Below, piece by piece: positions 16,491-24,868 of a DNA stretch of 29,213 nt. A program made the translations under genes and the position numbers. This stretch comes from SZUA-521 sp041738285. Lineage in GTDB: Bacteria > Pseudomonadota > Gammaproteobacteria > Pseudomonadales > Azotimanducaceae. The notes under the pieces were generated by a model, which saw only the letters and a list, made by a program, of their open reading frames with translations, ran no database searches and was not told the DNA's origin. Within the stretch, counting starts at the first letter, position 1, and each line of letters begins with the position of its first letter. The stretch lies in NCBI GenBank assembly GCA_041738285.1, contig JBGSQB010000231.1, positions 1 through 29,213 on the forward strand, written 5' to 3'.

Positions 16491-17684
16491 ATGGAATTCA
16501 AGATTTCGGAGGAAGGCCGGCTGATCGAAGAGCAGGTACTTCGATTCATCGCGGAGAAGATCATTCCGGCCGAAGCCGGCTACGCCGAACAGGCGCACAA
16601 GACGCCGAATGGCGAGGACACGCCAACGATGAAGGCGCTGCGCGCGGAGGCAAAGGGCCTGGGATTGTGGAATCTCTTCCTGCCCGATGCCGAATGGGGC
16701 CCCGGCGTGTCCAACCACGACTACTCTGTGCTGTGCGAGCATATGGGACGCAGCATGCTCGCGCCGAGAGTGTTCAACTGTCAGGCGCCTGACACAGGCA
16801 ACATCGAGATCCTCGCCGAATTCGGTACCGACGCGCAGAAGGAGAAGTGGCTGAAGCCACTGCTCGAAGGCGAGATCAGGTCCTGCTTTTCCATGACGGA
16901 ACCGGACGTATCTGGTGCTGACCCCACGGGACTTCGTACCCAGGCGGTGCGCGATGGCGATGAGTGGGTGATCAACGGCCACAAGTGGTTCACGAGCGGT
17001 GCCATCGGCGCCAAGTTCGCGATCGCCATGGTAGTAACCAATCCAGGCGGCGCGCCACATGAGCGCGCATCGATGATCATCGTTCCAACCGACGCCAAGG
17101 GCTTCAACATCATCCGACCCGTGTCGGTCATGGGTCACACGAGTGGTGGCGGTCACTGCGAAATTCAGTACCACAACTGCCGCGTGCCAGCAGCGAATCT
17201 ACTCGGTCCGCTCAACGGCGGCTTCATGATCGCTCAGGCGCGTTTGGGTCCCGGTCGCATTCACCACTGCATGCGCGCCATCGGCATGGCCGAGCGCGGC
17301 TTCGAGATCATGTGCCGGCACGCCAACGAGCGCGAAGTCGGCGGCGTGAAACTGCGCGACAAACAGATCGTGCAGGACTGGATAGCCACCTCGCGCATGG
17401 AACTCGATCAGGCGCGTCTGTTGACGCAGTACGCCGCCTACAAGATGGACACCGTCGGCAAGCGCGAAGCACGCGCCGAACTCTCCATGGTCAAGGTCGT
17501 GGTGCCGAACATGATGATGACCGTGCTCGATCGCGTGATTCAGTGTCTCGGCGCACTCGGTGTCTCTGACGACACACCGGTGGCGGCCATGTGGCGCAAC
17601 GGCCGTGCACTGCGCATCGCCGATGGCCCTGATGAAGTGCACAAGATGGTGATCGCGCGGCGCGAACTCAAACGCTATGCATGA
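16491..17684 (+). CDS. Acyl-CoA dehydrogenase, ACAD10/ACAD11-like
   Basis: This 397-residue FAD enzyme has the family markers SCFSMTEPDVSGADPTG (about 129-145), NGHKWFTSGA and, near the C-terminus, LRIADGPDEVH. In that last motif the usual catalytic EGT/GGT region is replaced by the DGPDEVH form of the ACAD10/11 subgroup. An alpha-helical N-terminus and central beta domain are complete, so it should be active. Enzymes of this group often act on long, branched or unusual acyl-CoAs; the exact substrate is unknown. It starts at ATG 16491, 68 bp after the chorismate mutase gene. It could be read from the same transcript, but the gap allows its own promoter. It converges on the membrane protein gene at 17744-18868. 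Confidence 0.92.
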   Translation: MEFKISEEGRLIEEQVLRFIAEKIIPAEAGYAEQAHKTPNGEDTPTMKALRAEAKGLGLWNLFLPDAEWGPGVSNHDYSVLCEHMGRSMLAPRVFNCQAPDTGNIEILAEFGTDAQKEKWLKPLLEGEIRSCFSMTEPDVSGADPTGLRTQAVRDGDEWVINGHKWFTSGAIGAKFAIAMVVTNPGGAPHERASMIIVPTDAKGFNIIRPVSVMGHTSGGGHCEIQYHNCRVPAANLLGPLNGGFMIAQARLGPGRIHHCMRAIGMAERGFEIMCRHANEREVGGVKLRDKQIVQDWIATSRMELDQARLLTQYAAYKMDTVGKREARAELSMVKVVVPNMMMTVLDRVIQCLGALGVSDDTPVAAMWRNGRALRIADGPDEVHKMVIARRELKRYA

Positions 17685-17696
17685 TCTGAGATAGCT

Positions 17697-17721
17697 GTTA
17701 TATCTAATTGATAGATATAAC
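17697..17721. repeat. AT-rich perfect palindrome between convergent genes
   Basis: GTTATATCTA and TAGATATAAC pair perfectly around ATTGA. The whole gap 17685-17743 is strikingly AT-rich compared with its surroundings. It sits between two convergent genes, so it may mark the ends of both transcripts, but the stem is AT-only and has no T tract, so it is not a classical terminator. A protein-binding site is an alternative. Confidence 0.6.
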
Positions 17722-17743
17722 TATTATTAGGCTATTCTAGAAT

Positions 17744-18868
17744 TTACCCGAGGCGCCGCGCACGTTCGAGCCGCGCACTCGGCAGTAAGGGGCTGTCGGG
17801 ATAGGCGCGCTCGAAATCGCCCAGCAAACTGAACGCCTCAAGCGCGTCGAGCGGCGCGACGGCGATCATGCGCAGCAGCGCATCCGCGCTGCTGGGACGG
17901 AACTGTGCATCCAACGCGAGGCATTCACATAACAGCCGCCACGCCCGCCCCGTCTTGTTGGCGGTCAGCAGCCGATCGATGTAACGCCAACTATGGGCCA
18001 GCAGCAGACGTCGGTCGTGGAACGTGGCCAGCCGCGTGTGCAGTTGATCATCGAGCACATACCCTTCTGCGCTGAGGAACTCCTCGAGCCGGCGATCGGC
18101 GTCCGCGATGCGATCAACGCCGCACAGTCGATGCAGTTCCACCATCAGCACTTCGATGCGCCCAGTGACATCATCGGGTTCTGGCGCGGCCGCAACCTCG
18201 GGATCTTCATGACCGTGCAAGACGCGTCCCGCCATCACGTGCCCAAGCACGAAGCCATAGCTCGCAACGAGGTCGACGATGATGTTTGGCGACACCAGGC
18301 ATGCACCGTAGAGCGCGGCCATGCCCGAATACAGTAGCAGTGCGAACCCAACATAGTCGGTGCCGAGGCTGCGCAGAAACGCGGCGACGCGGGTCGGATC
18401 GAGGCCGGCGACGAAGCGGCGGTCGAGGATCATCACACCCAGTACCGCAGGTAATGCCAGCACGCCAAGGGTGATCAGTACTGTGCCCAGCACCACATTC
18501 AAATCCATGGCGGCGGATGTCATCGCGGCGACGACCATCGCCAGCACCGCCACCTGCAAGCCGAGGTAGTTCATGAACGGATGCACGTCACCGACTTCGA
18601 TCGAGGCGATGGGGTCGAGGTTTCCGTCGGTGGCGTGACGCAGGGTCAGCCAGCCGTAGAGCAGGAACATCCCGAGCGTGATGATGGCGGCAATGATCAC
18701 GACTATGAGGGCGATCGAGCGCGCGGCGGTTTCCCCTTCGGTAGCCGCGAGCAGCATTTGCAGCAGGTAAAACACAACCGACCAGGCAACGAGCAATACA
18801 CCGCCCTGGCCGCGCAGCGGATAGGTCAGTAGCGCAACGATCGTCGGCGCGTTCACGGCGAAATCCAA
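17744..18868 (-). CDS. Six-helix membrane protein with helical cytoplasmic tail, unknown function
   Basis: This 374-residue protein is not recognised. The first 235 residues hold about six hydrophobic segments, for example GGVLLVAWSVVFYLLQMLLA, ALIVVIIAAIITLGMFLLYG and VVLGTVLITLGVLALPAVLG. The remaining 140 residues are soluble and helix-rich with TPR-like repeats, and should lie in the cytoplasm. The start is TTG 18868, preceded by AGAGG; a GTG four codons later is an alternative. It lies 82 bp downstream of the copper receptor gene on the same strand, separated from it by a 22-bp tandem repeat. A link to copper handling is possible from position only; no metal-binding motif is evident. Confidence 0.7.
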   Translation of the reverse strand: MDFAVNAPTIVALLTYPLRGQGGVLLVAWSVVFYLLQMLLAATEGETAARSIALIVVIIAAIITLGMFLLYGWLTLRHATDGNLDPIASIEVGDVHPFMNYLGLQVAVLAMVVAAMTSAAMDLNVVLGTVLITLGVLALPAVLGVMILDRRFVAGLDPTRVAAFLRSLGTDYVGFALLLYSGMAALYGACLVSPNIIVDLVASYGFVLGHVMAGRVLHGHEDPEVAAAPEPDDVTGRIEVLMVELHRLCGVDRIADADRRLEEFLSAEGYVLDDQLHTRLATFHDRRLLLAHSWRYIDRLLTANKTGRAWRLLCECLALDAQFRPSSADALLRMIAVAPLDALEAFSLLGDFERAYPDSPLLPSARLERARRLG

Positions 18869-18908
18869 AGCCTCTGTGGCGATCGGTCAATCTAGCAGCA
18901 TCGGCGCG

Positions 18909-18952
18909 ATTGAAGGCGCCGCCGCCCGCTATTGAAGGCGCCGCCGCCCGCT
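18909..18952. repeat. Two exact tandem copies of a 22-bp GC-rich unit
   Basis: The unit begins ATTGAAGGCGCC and ends GCCGCCCGCT; copies lie at 18909-18930 and 18931-18952. The second reaches into the TAG stop of the copper receptor gene. Read on the minus strand it forms short GGCGC/GCGCC stems just after that stop, so the duplication may change message termination or stability. It could also be a slippage-prone variable site. Confidence 0.8.
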
Positions 18953-21026
18953 ATAGCGCGAGGTCTGCCTTGAGCCACCACAACCGCCCGGGCTCGTTGA
19001 CGCGCTCGGTCTGCACATAGCCCGCGACCATTGCCCCGGACCGGGACAGGTGTTCGGCATACGTGGCATCGAGCAGATTGTCGATGCCGGTGGTCACACG
19101 CACGGAACCGAACGAGTAGCCCGCGTTGAGCGAGAAAACGGTAAACGTGTCGGACTCCCCGATGTCCTGGCCGACAATATTGCCGCGACCCGGATCGACG
19201 CGATCTTGGGCTGCGACCCAGCGCAGCAGTCCACCCGCGGTCCAGCGTTCGCGTGCATAAGACAACGCGACACGGGCCTCGACCGGTGGCATTTGCGCGA
19301 GCGCAACATCGTCCGTCCGGTTCTCGCCCTGCGTCCATGCCAGCGATGATTCGAGCTGCCAGTGATCTGCAACGCGCAGTGCGGCTTCGAGTTCACCGCC
19401 AAAGGTTCGCGCATCCACACTGCGCGTCACCACGGTGTTCATCGGCTTGCCGGGCACACGTGTGTCGATGAGCACGTAGTCGCCAATGTCGTTGACGAAC
19501 ACAGACACCGAGACTCGATAGGTCTCGGCAGCGCGAATGATGCCAGTGTCGAACTGCGCGGTTCGCTCGGGGTCGGTATAGAAAGCGCTGTTCGATGTGA
19601 GGCTCTGCTTGTCGTTGCCGAACCGCTCCCAATAGTCGGCCACGCGCTCGGAGTAGCCGACGCCGGCAAACAGCGTCGTCTCTGCAGGCGTACCCGATCG
19701 CAGCGATTGCTCGACCCGCACGAAAGCGCTGGTCAGCCAGTCCTCATCCTCTGCACCGGCCGTGGTGTTGGGAACGAGCATCATGCCCTGACGAATCGTC
19801 TGCCGATCGTCATGGACGCCCCAATGGTCGACCCTGGCGCCGCCGATCCAGGATCGATCGTCCGTGCTGCGCCAGGTGGTTTCCGTAAACACGCCTCGCT
19901 GCTCGAACGTCGCGTCATCCACCCTGCGCATCGATTGGTACGGCATGAGCGACTGATTCATTGTTGACCGAACGCTGTGCCGGTTGTCCCCGGCGTCGAT
20001 TCCCACCACGACATCGATGCGCTCACCGATCACCAGGTCAGCGCTCAATCGTCCACCGATCGTCTCACGGTCGGGATTGGACGCCGAGCGGTTCGGCATC
20101 ATCATCGACGGCACAAAGTCGCGCAGCGAATAGTTGTCCATGACATGGTCGATGTAGCTGTAGTTGAGCTGCAACTCCAGGGTATCGATGAGCGTCGATA
20201 CCGCACTACGCGACGCTTTGAGCGCAAAACCCTCCCGAGAAAACTTCGCGCCGTCCATCATCCGATCCGCGTAGGCTGCCTCGCCATCACTGACCACCGC
20301 GCTCAGCTCGACGAGCGTGTCGTCATCCGGCGTCCAGCCGAGCGCACCTTTGGTGTGCCAGCGCTCATACTCGGAATGGACTTGATCTCCGTGACCGTCG
20401 TCATAGTCGTCGGCGCGCGCGTAACTGCCATCCACGCGAACGTACCCGAGCGCCGTGCCCGCCAGGCCCTCGGCCATGACATCCTGCCGTCCCCAGCGAC
20501 CCTGCAGCACGCTCGCATTGAAGTGATCGCTATCCGTCGCGACATCGTACGGATCGCGCTCGAACAGCACGGTGGCCGCTGAACCACCCGCGCCCCACAG
20601 CACTGACTGCGGGCCCTTGAGCACTCGAATCGTGTCGTAGGACTGGGGAAAGATGTACGCAGTGGGCGGGTCCATGCGCATACCGCAACCGCCCAGGAGA
20701 TTGGCTTCGTCGGCCAGGATGTTCACTCGGGATCCGGCCATGCCACGAAACAATGGATCGGCATCGGCGCCGCCCTTCCTGATGACATTGAACCCGGCGA
20801 TGGTCTTCAGATAATCCGCGCCGTCGTGCGCGGGAACCGGCTGACGCGGCGCCTTGGCGTCCGTCACAATCGCAAGCGGCGAGGTCGTACGCGCTGCGGT
20901 GACCACGATCAGCTCCAACTGAGCGGCAGGCTCGGACTCGACCTCCGCGGCTACCACCGCTGGTACGGATGTCGACGCCAGCGCGACGAACGCAACCAGC
21001 CCAGATGCACGATGAAAAACCTGCAC
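18951..21026 (-). CDS. oprC: TonB-dependent outer-membrane copper receptor (OprC/NosA type)
   Basis: This is a 691-residue outer-membrane receptor. A signal peptide (about 1-27) is followed by the plug domain (about 40-160) with GGCGMRMDPPTAYIFPQSYD and VLKGPQSVLWG. The beta barrel ends in an aromatic/hydrophobic C-terminus (RLWWLKADLAL). Both copper-binding motifs known from P. aeruginosa OprC are present: CxxxM as C114/M118 and HxM as H294/M296. It should import copper across the outer membrane with TonB energy, perhaps for copper enzymes. The start is GTG 21026 with GAGAG about nine bases upstream; a plausible promoter lies at 21056-21084. No copper chaperone, nos gene or regulator is seen beside it. 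Confidence 0.9.
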   Translation of the reverse strand: MQVFHRASGLVAFVALASTSVPAVVAAEVESEPAAQLELIVVTAARTTSPLAIVTDAKAPRQPVPAHDGADYLKTIAGFNVIRKGGADADPLFRGMAGSRVNILADEANLLGGCGMRMDPPTAYIFPQSYDTIRVLKGPQSVLWGAGGSAATVLFERDPYDVATDSDHFNASVLQGRWGRQDVMAEGLAGTALGYVRVDGSYARADDYDDGHGDQVHSEYERWHTKGALGWTPDDDTLVELSAVVSDGEAAYADRMMDGAKFSREGFALKASRSAVSTLIDTLELQLNYSYIDHVMDNYSLRDFVPSMMMPNRSASNPDRETIGGRLSADLVIGERIDVVVGIDAGDNRHSVRSTMNQSLMPYQSMRRVDDATFEQRGVFTETTWRSTDDRSWIGGARVDHWGVHDDRQTIRQGMMLVPNTTAGAEDEDWLTSAFVRVEQSLRSGTPAETTLFAGVGYSERVADYWERFGNDKQSLTSNSAFYTDPERTAQFDTGIIRAAETYRVSVSVFVNDIGDYVLIDTRVPGKPMNTVVTRSVDARTFGGELEAALRVADHWQLESSLAWTQGENRTDDVALAQMPPVEARVALSYARERWTAGGLLRWVAAQDRVDPGRGNIVGQDIGESDTFTVFSLNAGYSFGSVRVTTGIDNLLDATYAEHLSRSGAMVAGYVQTERVNEPGRLWWLKADLAL

Positions 21027-21055
21027 GAAGCGACTCTCAAGTTTGCGACCGCGCG

Positions 21056-21084
21056 ACAGTATTGAGGGTTGTATCCGAGGTCAA
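21056..21084 (-). promoter_or_regulatory. Probable sigma70 promoter of the copper receptor gene
   Basis: On the minus strand TTGACC (21079-21084) and TACTGT (21056-21061) are separated by exactly 17 bases. Transcription would start about 20-25 bases before the GTG. A small inverted repeat, CCGAG / CTCGG (21075-21090), overlaps the -35 box and could be an operator. This is pattern matching only. Confidence 0.45.
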
Positions 21085-21151
21085 TCTCGGTTTCCCCCAC
21101 TGCGGCGACCAACTCGATGTGAGCCGTATCGGAGGGTGTTGCAAAATCGTG

Positions 21152-21568
21152 CTAGCTGCGTTCGAGGATGACCACCGGAATCTCACGATCGGTCTTGGCC
21201 TGGTACTCGTCGTAGGCGGGCCACACCTTGGTCATGATCGGCCAGAGCTTCTCTTTCTCCGCTGCAGTGGCTGTGCGCGCCGTGGCAGCGAATTTATCCG
21301 GCCCCACTTGTACCTTCACCGTCGGATTCGCTGCGAGGTTCAGATACCACGCCGGATGACGGGCGTCGCCACCGCGTGATGCCACGATGACGTGATGATC
21401 ACCATCTTTGCCGTAGATCAGCGGGATCATCTGCGGCTGTTTTGATTTGCGTCCCACGGTCGTGATCAAGAGCGTCGGCACACCATTCCAGATGTGTCCC
21501 TGCGCCCCGTTGCTGTCGACGTACAGCTTGAGGTGGTCCGTGATCCAGGTCGGCAGTGTGTTGGCCAT
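21152..21568 (-). CDS. Deazaflavin-dependent nitroreductase-family protein (DUF385)
   Basis: This 138-residue protein is of the split-barrel family that includes Ddn-like F420-dependent reductases. The visible markers are TLLITTVGRKSKQPQMIPLIY (shown here only in outline), VIVASRGGDARHPAWYLNL and NPTVKVQVG. These are the conserved core strands and the GG..HPxWYxNL motif. Family members bind F420 or flavin and reduce diverse substrates; in Gammaproteobacteria the real cofactor is often unknown. The start ATG 21568 is preferred over longer readings, which run into the membrane protein gene. It lies 14 bases behind that gene and is probably the last gene of the minus-strand string that begins at 25758. 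Confidence 0.85.
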   Translation of the reverse strand: MANTLPTWITDHLKLYVDSNGAQGHIWNGVPTLLITTVGRKSKQPQMIPLIYGKDGDHHVIVASRGGDARHPAWYLNLAANPTVKVQVGPDKFAATARTATAAEKEKLWPIMTKVWPAYDEYQAKTDREIPVVILERS

Positions 21569-21582
21569 ATCATTCCGCCCTG

Positions 21583-22275
21583 TTAGTGATCGTTCGATTC
21601 TGACATAGATCGACGCATGTTCACGGCGAACGATAGATAGGCAAGTATGCCCGCGACGAGCCCGAGCAGCGCAAATCCCACCGGGTACCCGGGCCAGGGT
21701 TCGAACAGGGTTACCAGCCCCGACTGTTCCGGCGGCGCGGCCAGGTACAGGTAGTTCGTGTTCAGCACCGAGTTGACGGGGATCGCGACGGCTGCGAGCA
21801 GCAGCGCCGCCGCGAAGGACTTGGCGACCGATAGCAGAGCCGGCGCGAAGCGGATCGCCGCAACTGCATACAGAACGGCAAACAGTGCCAACGCGTGGCC
21901 GACAAAGAACGTGAAGAACAGCGGGTGCGGGAACGGCTCTTCGAGTGCGGGTGCCAGCAGCGCAACCGGCGCGCCAACGACACCCCAGAAGTAGGCAATC
22001 TCGAACGCACCATAGCTGCGCCGCCACAGCATGTAGGCGCACAGCAGCATGTTGGCGCGACAGAAGTTGAGCGGAATCGCGCTGCGCCACGGGTAGTCGT
22101 AGAGCCCGACGTGCACCGCGACGTTGACGACTTCATGCGCGATCAGCAGCAACGCGGCCCACCTCGCAGCCGCGCCGCGATCGCGCCGACCGAACCGATA
22201 CACGACGAGTGCGCCTGCAAGCACCAGCGCAAGTGCACTCCAATGTGCAACTGCGTAGGGCTCGAAGGCCGCCAC
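21583..22275 (-). CDS. TIGR02206/YwaF-type integral membrane protein
   Basis: This 230-residue protein has about seven hydrophobic segments. The order of conserved patches fits the TIGR02206 family (YwaF, related to TMEM164): AIPLNFCRANMLLCAYML early on, then EIAYFWGVVGAPVALLAP, HPLFFTFFVGHALALFAVLY, NYLYLAAPP and FEPWPGYPVGFALLGLV. The bacterial function is not established; TMEM164 has been linked to phospholipid acyl transfer, which is only a pointer here. The start is GTG 22275, 18 bases after the carotenoid oxygenase stop, and the next gene follows after 14 bases, so it is inside an operon-like string. Confidence 0.82.
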   Translation of the reverse strand: MAAFEPYAVAHWSALALVLAGALVVYRFGRRDRGAAARWAALLLIAHEVVNVAVHVGLYDYPWRSAIPLNFCRANMLLCAYMLWRRSYGAFEIAYFWGVVGAPVALLAPALEEPFPHPLFFTFFVGHALALFAVLYAVAAIRFAPALLSVAKSFAAALLLAAVAIPVNSVLNTNYLYLAAPPEQSGLVTLFEPWPGYPVGFALLGLVAGILAYLSFAVNMRRSMSESNDH

Positions 22276-22293
22276 TTTAGGGGATCCGTCAGG

Positions 22294-23706
22294 TCAGGCG
22301 GGTACCCAGCTGCCGTGAAAACCCGCGGGTATGCGCGTCGGCAGCATCACCTTGGCGACCGGTCCACCCTCGAGGTCCCCCGCCTTCAGGATGAACAGTT
22401 CGCTCTTGCCGCTGCCTTGATTGAATCCGAGCACGATAAGGTAGCCATCGCCTTCGCCGGTGCCGCCAACACGCGGCGCGAACACGGCTTCGCCGAGGAA
22501 ATAGTCCTTGCCCGGGGTCCACGCGCGCCGCGCATTGCCCTTGTGCGTGTCGTAGTGGAGCAGGTGCGAGAAGCTCGCGAGCTTGCCGCCATCGCTGCCG
22601 ACCGCATAACCATGACGATACAGCTTCGTACTCACGCGGTCGTCGGTGCGTGGAAACTCGCAGGGCCAATCGTCGAGCAGGGTTTCCTTGATGGTGCCGG
22701 TGTTGTCGGCGAGATCGAGCGTCCAACGGCGAAAGGTCGGCACGACGCCATCGGAATCCTTCGCCATTTTGCCGTCGAGCTTCGGTGCGAACTGCGTTGC
22801 GTTAGATGCAGTCACGTCCGCGTGCAGCTTGGTGCCTTCCGTCCACGCATTCATCATGTGAAACATGAAGCGCGGCTCCATGCTGAACCACTTCACGTCC
22901 TTGGCGGTGCCATTTCTGGGGATTACCCCGAAGTGGGTTCCCTTGTCGGGCTCCCAGGCCATCATCGGACCGCCGCTCATGACGCGACCGATGTCCGTCG
23001 TCAGCGGAAAGATCGGGAAGATGGCGTGCGTATCGGTGACGAAGAAGTCATGCACCATCGCGGAAAATGGCGCGTCGAAGAACTCGTTGCGCGTCAATTT
23101 TCCGCTGCGATCGGCCACGTTGTAGCGCAGCGCCGGACTGCCCGGGCCCTTCGCGGAGTAACCAAAGAAGACCATCTCGCCCGTATCGGCGTCGAACTTG
23201 GGGTGCGCGGTGACCGGGCCATCGATCTGGCCGTCGAAGTTGCGCGTGCCGAGCGTCTCGAGCGTGCCGTGCTCGATCTCGGTCGGCAATGCACCTTCCA
23301 TCAGTGCCAGCATCTTGCCGTGGTGATGAACGATGTGGGTATTGCCCGTGTTGTATTCGGCGCCTACCACCGACGGATCGGACATCATCGGATTGCCGAA
23401 CACGCCGTAGAGGCGTTTGCCGGCCGCAAGTTCGCGTTTGAACTTCTCGGATTTGACCCACCGGTTGCGCCACGACACGCGCCCACCGCCAATCTGGAAA
23501 CACTGAATCATGCCGTCGCCGTCGAACCAGTGATACGTATCACCCTCGCGCGGTCCGTGCAGCGGGTCGGGACCATTACGGTAATAGGCGCCTGCGAGGT
23601 CGGCAGGCAACTCACCTTCGATCACCAAGTCCGGCGCATCGCACTCCACGCCCATCGGTGCGAAGTAGCCCTGTAGAAACGGATCGTTCGGAAACGGCTT
23701 GGCCAT
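22294..23706 (-). CDS. Carotenoid cleavage oxygenase family protein (RPE65/lignostilbene dioxygenase-like)
   Basis: This 470-residue non-haem iron enzyme is predicted to be a seven-bladed propeller. It cleaves conjugated double bonds of carotenoids, apocarotenoids or stilbenes. The four iron histidines are visible: H168 (TAHPKFD), H219 (SAMVHDFF), H283 (MFHMMNAW) and H464 (GFHGSWVPA). The typical start motif AYYRNGPDPLHGP and the FDGDGMI patch are present. Length is normal. A good ribosome site (AAGGAG, seven bases before ATG 23706) supports the start. No carotenoid synthesis gene is in view, so an aromatic or imported substrate is as likely as a carotenoid. It lies between the DUF2855 and TIGR02206 genes on the same strand. 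Confidence 0.93.
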   Translation of the reverse strand: MAKPFPNDPFLQGYFAPMGVECDAPDLVIEGELPADLAGAYYRNGPDPLHGPREGDTYHWFDGDGMIQCFQIGGGRVSWRNRWVKSEKFKRELAAGKRLYGVFGNPMMSDPSVVGAEYNTGNTHIVHHHGKMLALMEGALPTEIEHGTLETLGTRNFDGQIDGPVTAHPKFDADTGEMVFFGYSAKGPGSPALRYNVADRSGKLTRNEFFDAPFSAMVHDFFVTDTHAIFPIFPLTTDIGRVMSGGPMMAWEPDKGTHFGVIPRNGTAKDVKWFSMEPRFMFHMMNAWTEGTKLHADVTASNATQFAPKLDGKMAKDSDGVVPTFRRWTLDLADNTGTIKETLLDDWPCEFPRTDDRVSTKLYRHGYAVGSDGGKLASFSHLLHYDTHKGNARRAWTPGKDYFLGEAVFAPRVGGTGEGDGYLIVLGFNQGSGKSELFILKAGDLEGGPVAKVMLPTRIPAGFHGSWVPA

Positions 23707-23764
23707 GTCGGCTCTCCTTACGTCAATGCGGCACTCCGCCTCATTTCATGCGAGTGACAAAATC

Positions 23765-23780
23765 CAGTCAACCCTGACTG
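23765..23780 (-). terminator. Weak hairpin after the DUF2855 gene
   Basis: CAGTCA and TGACTG pair perfectly around four bases. On the minus strand the stem is followed by GGATTTTG, and on the plus strand by TTTTG. It lies in the 85-bp gap between DUF2855 and the carotenoid oxygenase gene. A partial terminator is possible, but the stem is short. Confidence 0.3.
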
Positions 23781-23791
23781 TTTTGACAGGC

Positions 23792-24868
23792 CTACGGCGA
23801 TATGACGATCCCCGCGCTGGCCGGCATACGTCCATCCAGTAGCTCGAGGTAGGTGCGCTGCGCCGCATCGAGTCCCTTGACCGAGCGCACATCGAGCCAT
23901 CGCGACACATCGGGCAGGAACGCAGCCCAGGCGCGATCGTACGCAGTGCGGAAACCGTCCGGGCCCCAGTCTTTGTTGCGTTTCTGGATCTGCGACGGGG
24001 CAAAAAACAGCGTTGGCTCCGGTCCCGGTAAGGTCGCTCGACCCGCACCGCCACGGCCTTGCCAATGGGTCGCGCCAACCAGCGCGCTATGGCGCAATGC
24101 ATCGGCCAAGTGCTCGTGCACGCGGCGCAGAACTGCGCCGTTGCCAGCCATATCGACGAACACCGTCGGCACGGAGGCATCCATCGTCTCGATCGCATCG
24201 TAAGTTACGATGCGATCGTAGTATCCAAGGGATGCGGTGAACTCGACATTGCCGGTGGACGTCAGACCCACGACTTCTACCGATGCGCCACGATTGCGAT
24301 GCAGCTCGAAGGCAAGGCCGAGGGAGGTCTTGCTCGATGCGCTCGACAGAATGACGCGCTTGGCGCCGAAGAAATTGTTATCTGCAAGAAAGTCATCGAT
24401 CAGAAAGGAAGTGGTGTACAACGGATTGAGCAGCATGCGCGCCTGTTCGTCCGAAGTACTCTGCTTCTGCACGCGCTGAAGCTGGTTGTACACAGGCGGA
24501 AGCTTGGCACGATGTGCCGCCGCATCGATGAAGCTTTCGGGCTTCACACGTCCAGGCTCGATAATCAGATGCGTCGACATCGGTACGTAGCCGTACACAC
24601 GCTCATCCACCTTGATATCCGCATGCCGCGACTCGACCACCTGGGCAAAGCCCCACACCGGCACGCGTCCCCACCCGGCGGGCGCCGGAAAGAACTCCCA
24701 ATAGCCCATCGAATCGCCAGCCACGGCGTAGGTCACGTTGTTGGCCGTGAGTGCGAACTGGTCGATCCGTAGCAACGCTTGGCCCTCGCCGCACGCCAGC
24801 TCGGTCGTTTCCAGCCTGGTACTGCGCAGGTCGGACTTGGCAACCAGCAGATCGGTACATGTCGTCAT
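23792..24868 (-). CDS. DUF2855 family protein (MDR-like fold)
   Basis: This 358-residue protein is the normal length for DUF2855, a relative of medium-chain dehydrogenases/reductases without known substrate. The N-terminal half has the GroES-like features LTANNVTYAVAGDSMGYWEF and PVWGFAQVVES. The middle has KRVILSSASSKTSLGLAFEL, the nucleotide-loop strand, followed by VEVVGLTSTGNVEF. No zinc-ligand set is obvious. The start ATG 24868 overlaps the stop of the NAD(P)-binding gene by four bases (ATGA), so the two are translationally coupled. Adjacent oxidoreductases and an oxygenase suggest joint action on a small organic compound, but this is inference. Confidence 0.88.
   Translation of the reverse strand: MTTCTDLLVAKSDLRSTRLETTELACGEGQALLRIDQFALTANNVTYAVAGDSMGYWEFFPAPAGWGRVPVWGFAQVVESRHADIKVDERVYGYVPMSTHLIIEPGRVKPESFIDAAAHRAKLPPVYNQLQRVQKQSTSDEQARMLLNPLYTTSFLIDDFLADNNFFGAKRVILSSASSKTSLGLAFELHRNRGASVEVVGLTSTGNVEFTASLGYYDRIVTYDAIETMDASVPTVFVDMAGNGAVLRRVHEHLADALRHSALVGATHWQGRGGAGRATLPGPEPTLFFAPSQIQKRNKDWGPDGFRTAYDRAWAAFLPDVSRWLDVRSVKGLDAAQRTYLELLDGRMPASAGIVISP

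Noticed and set aside
21895..23676. 593-residue plus-strand open frame opposite the carotenoid oxygenase and TIGR02206 genes
   Set aside because: It spans two real genes and their gap, has biased composition and shows no motif. The minus strand has all four iron histidines.
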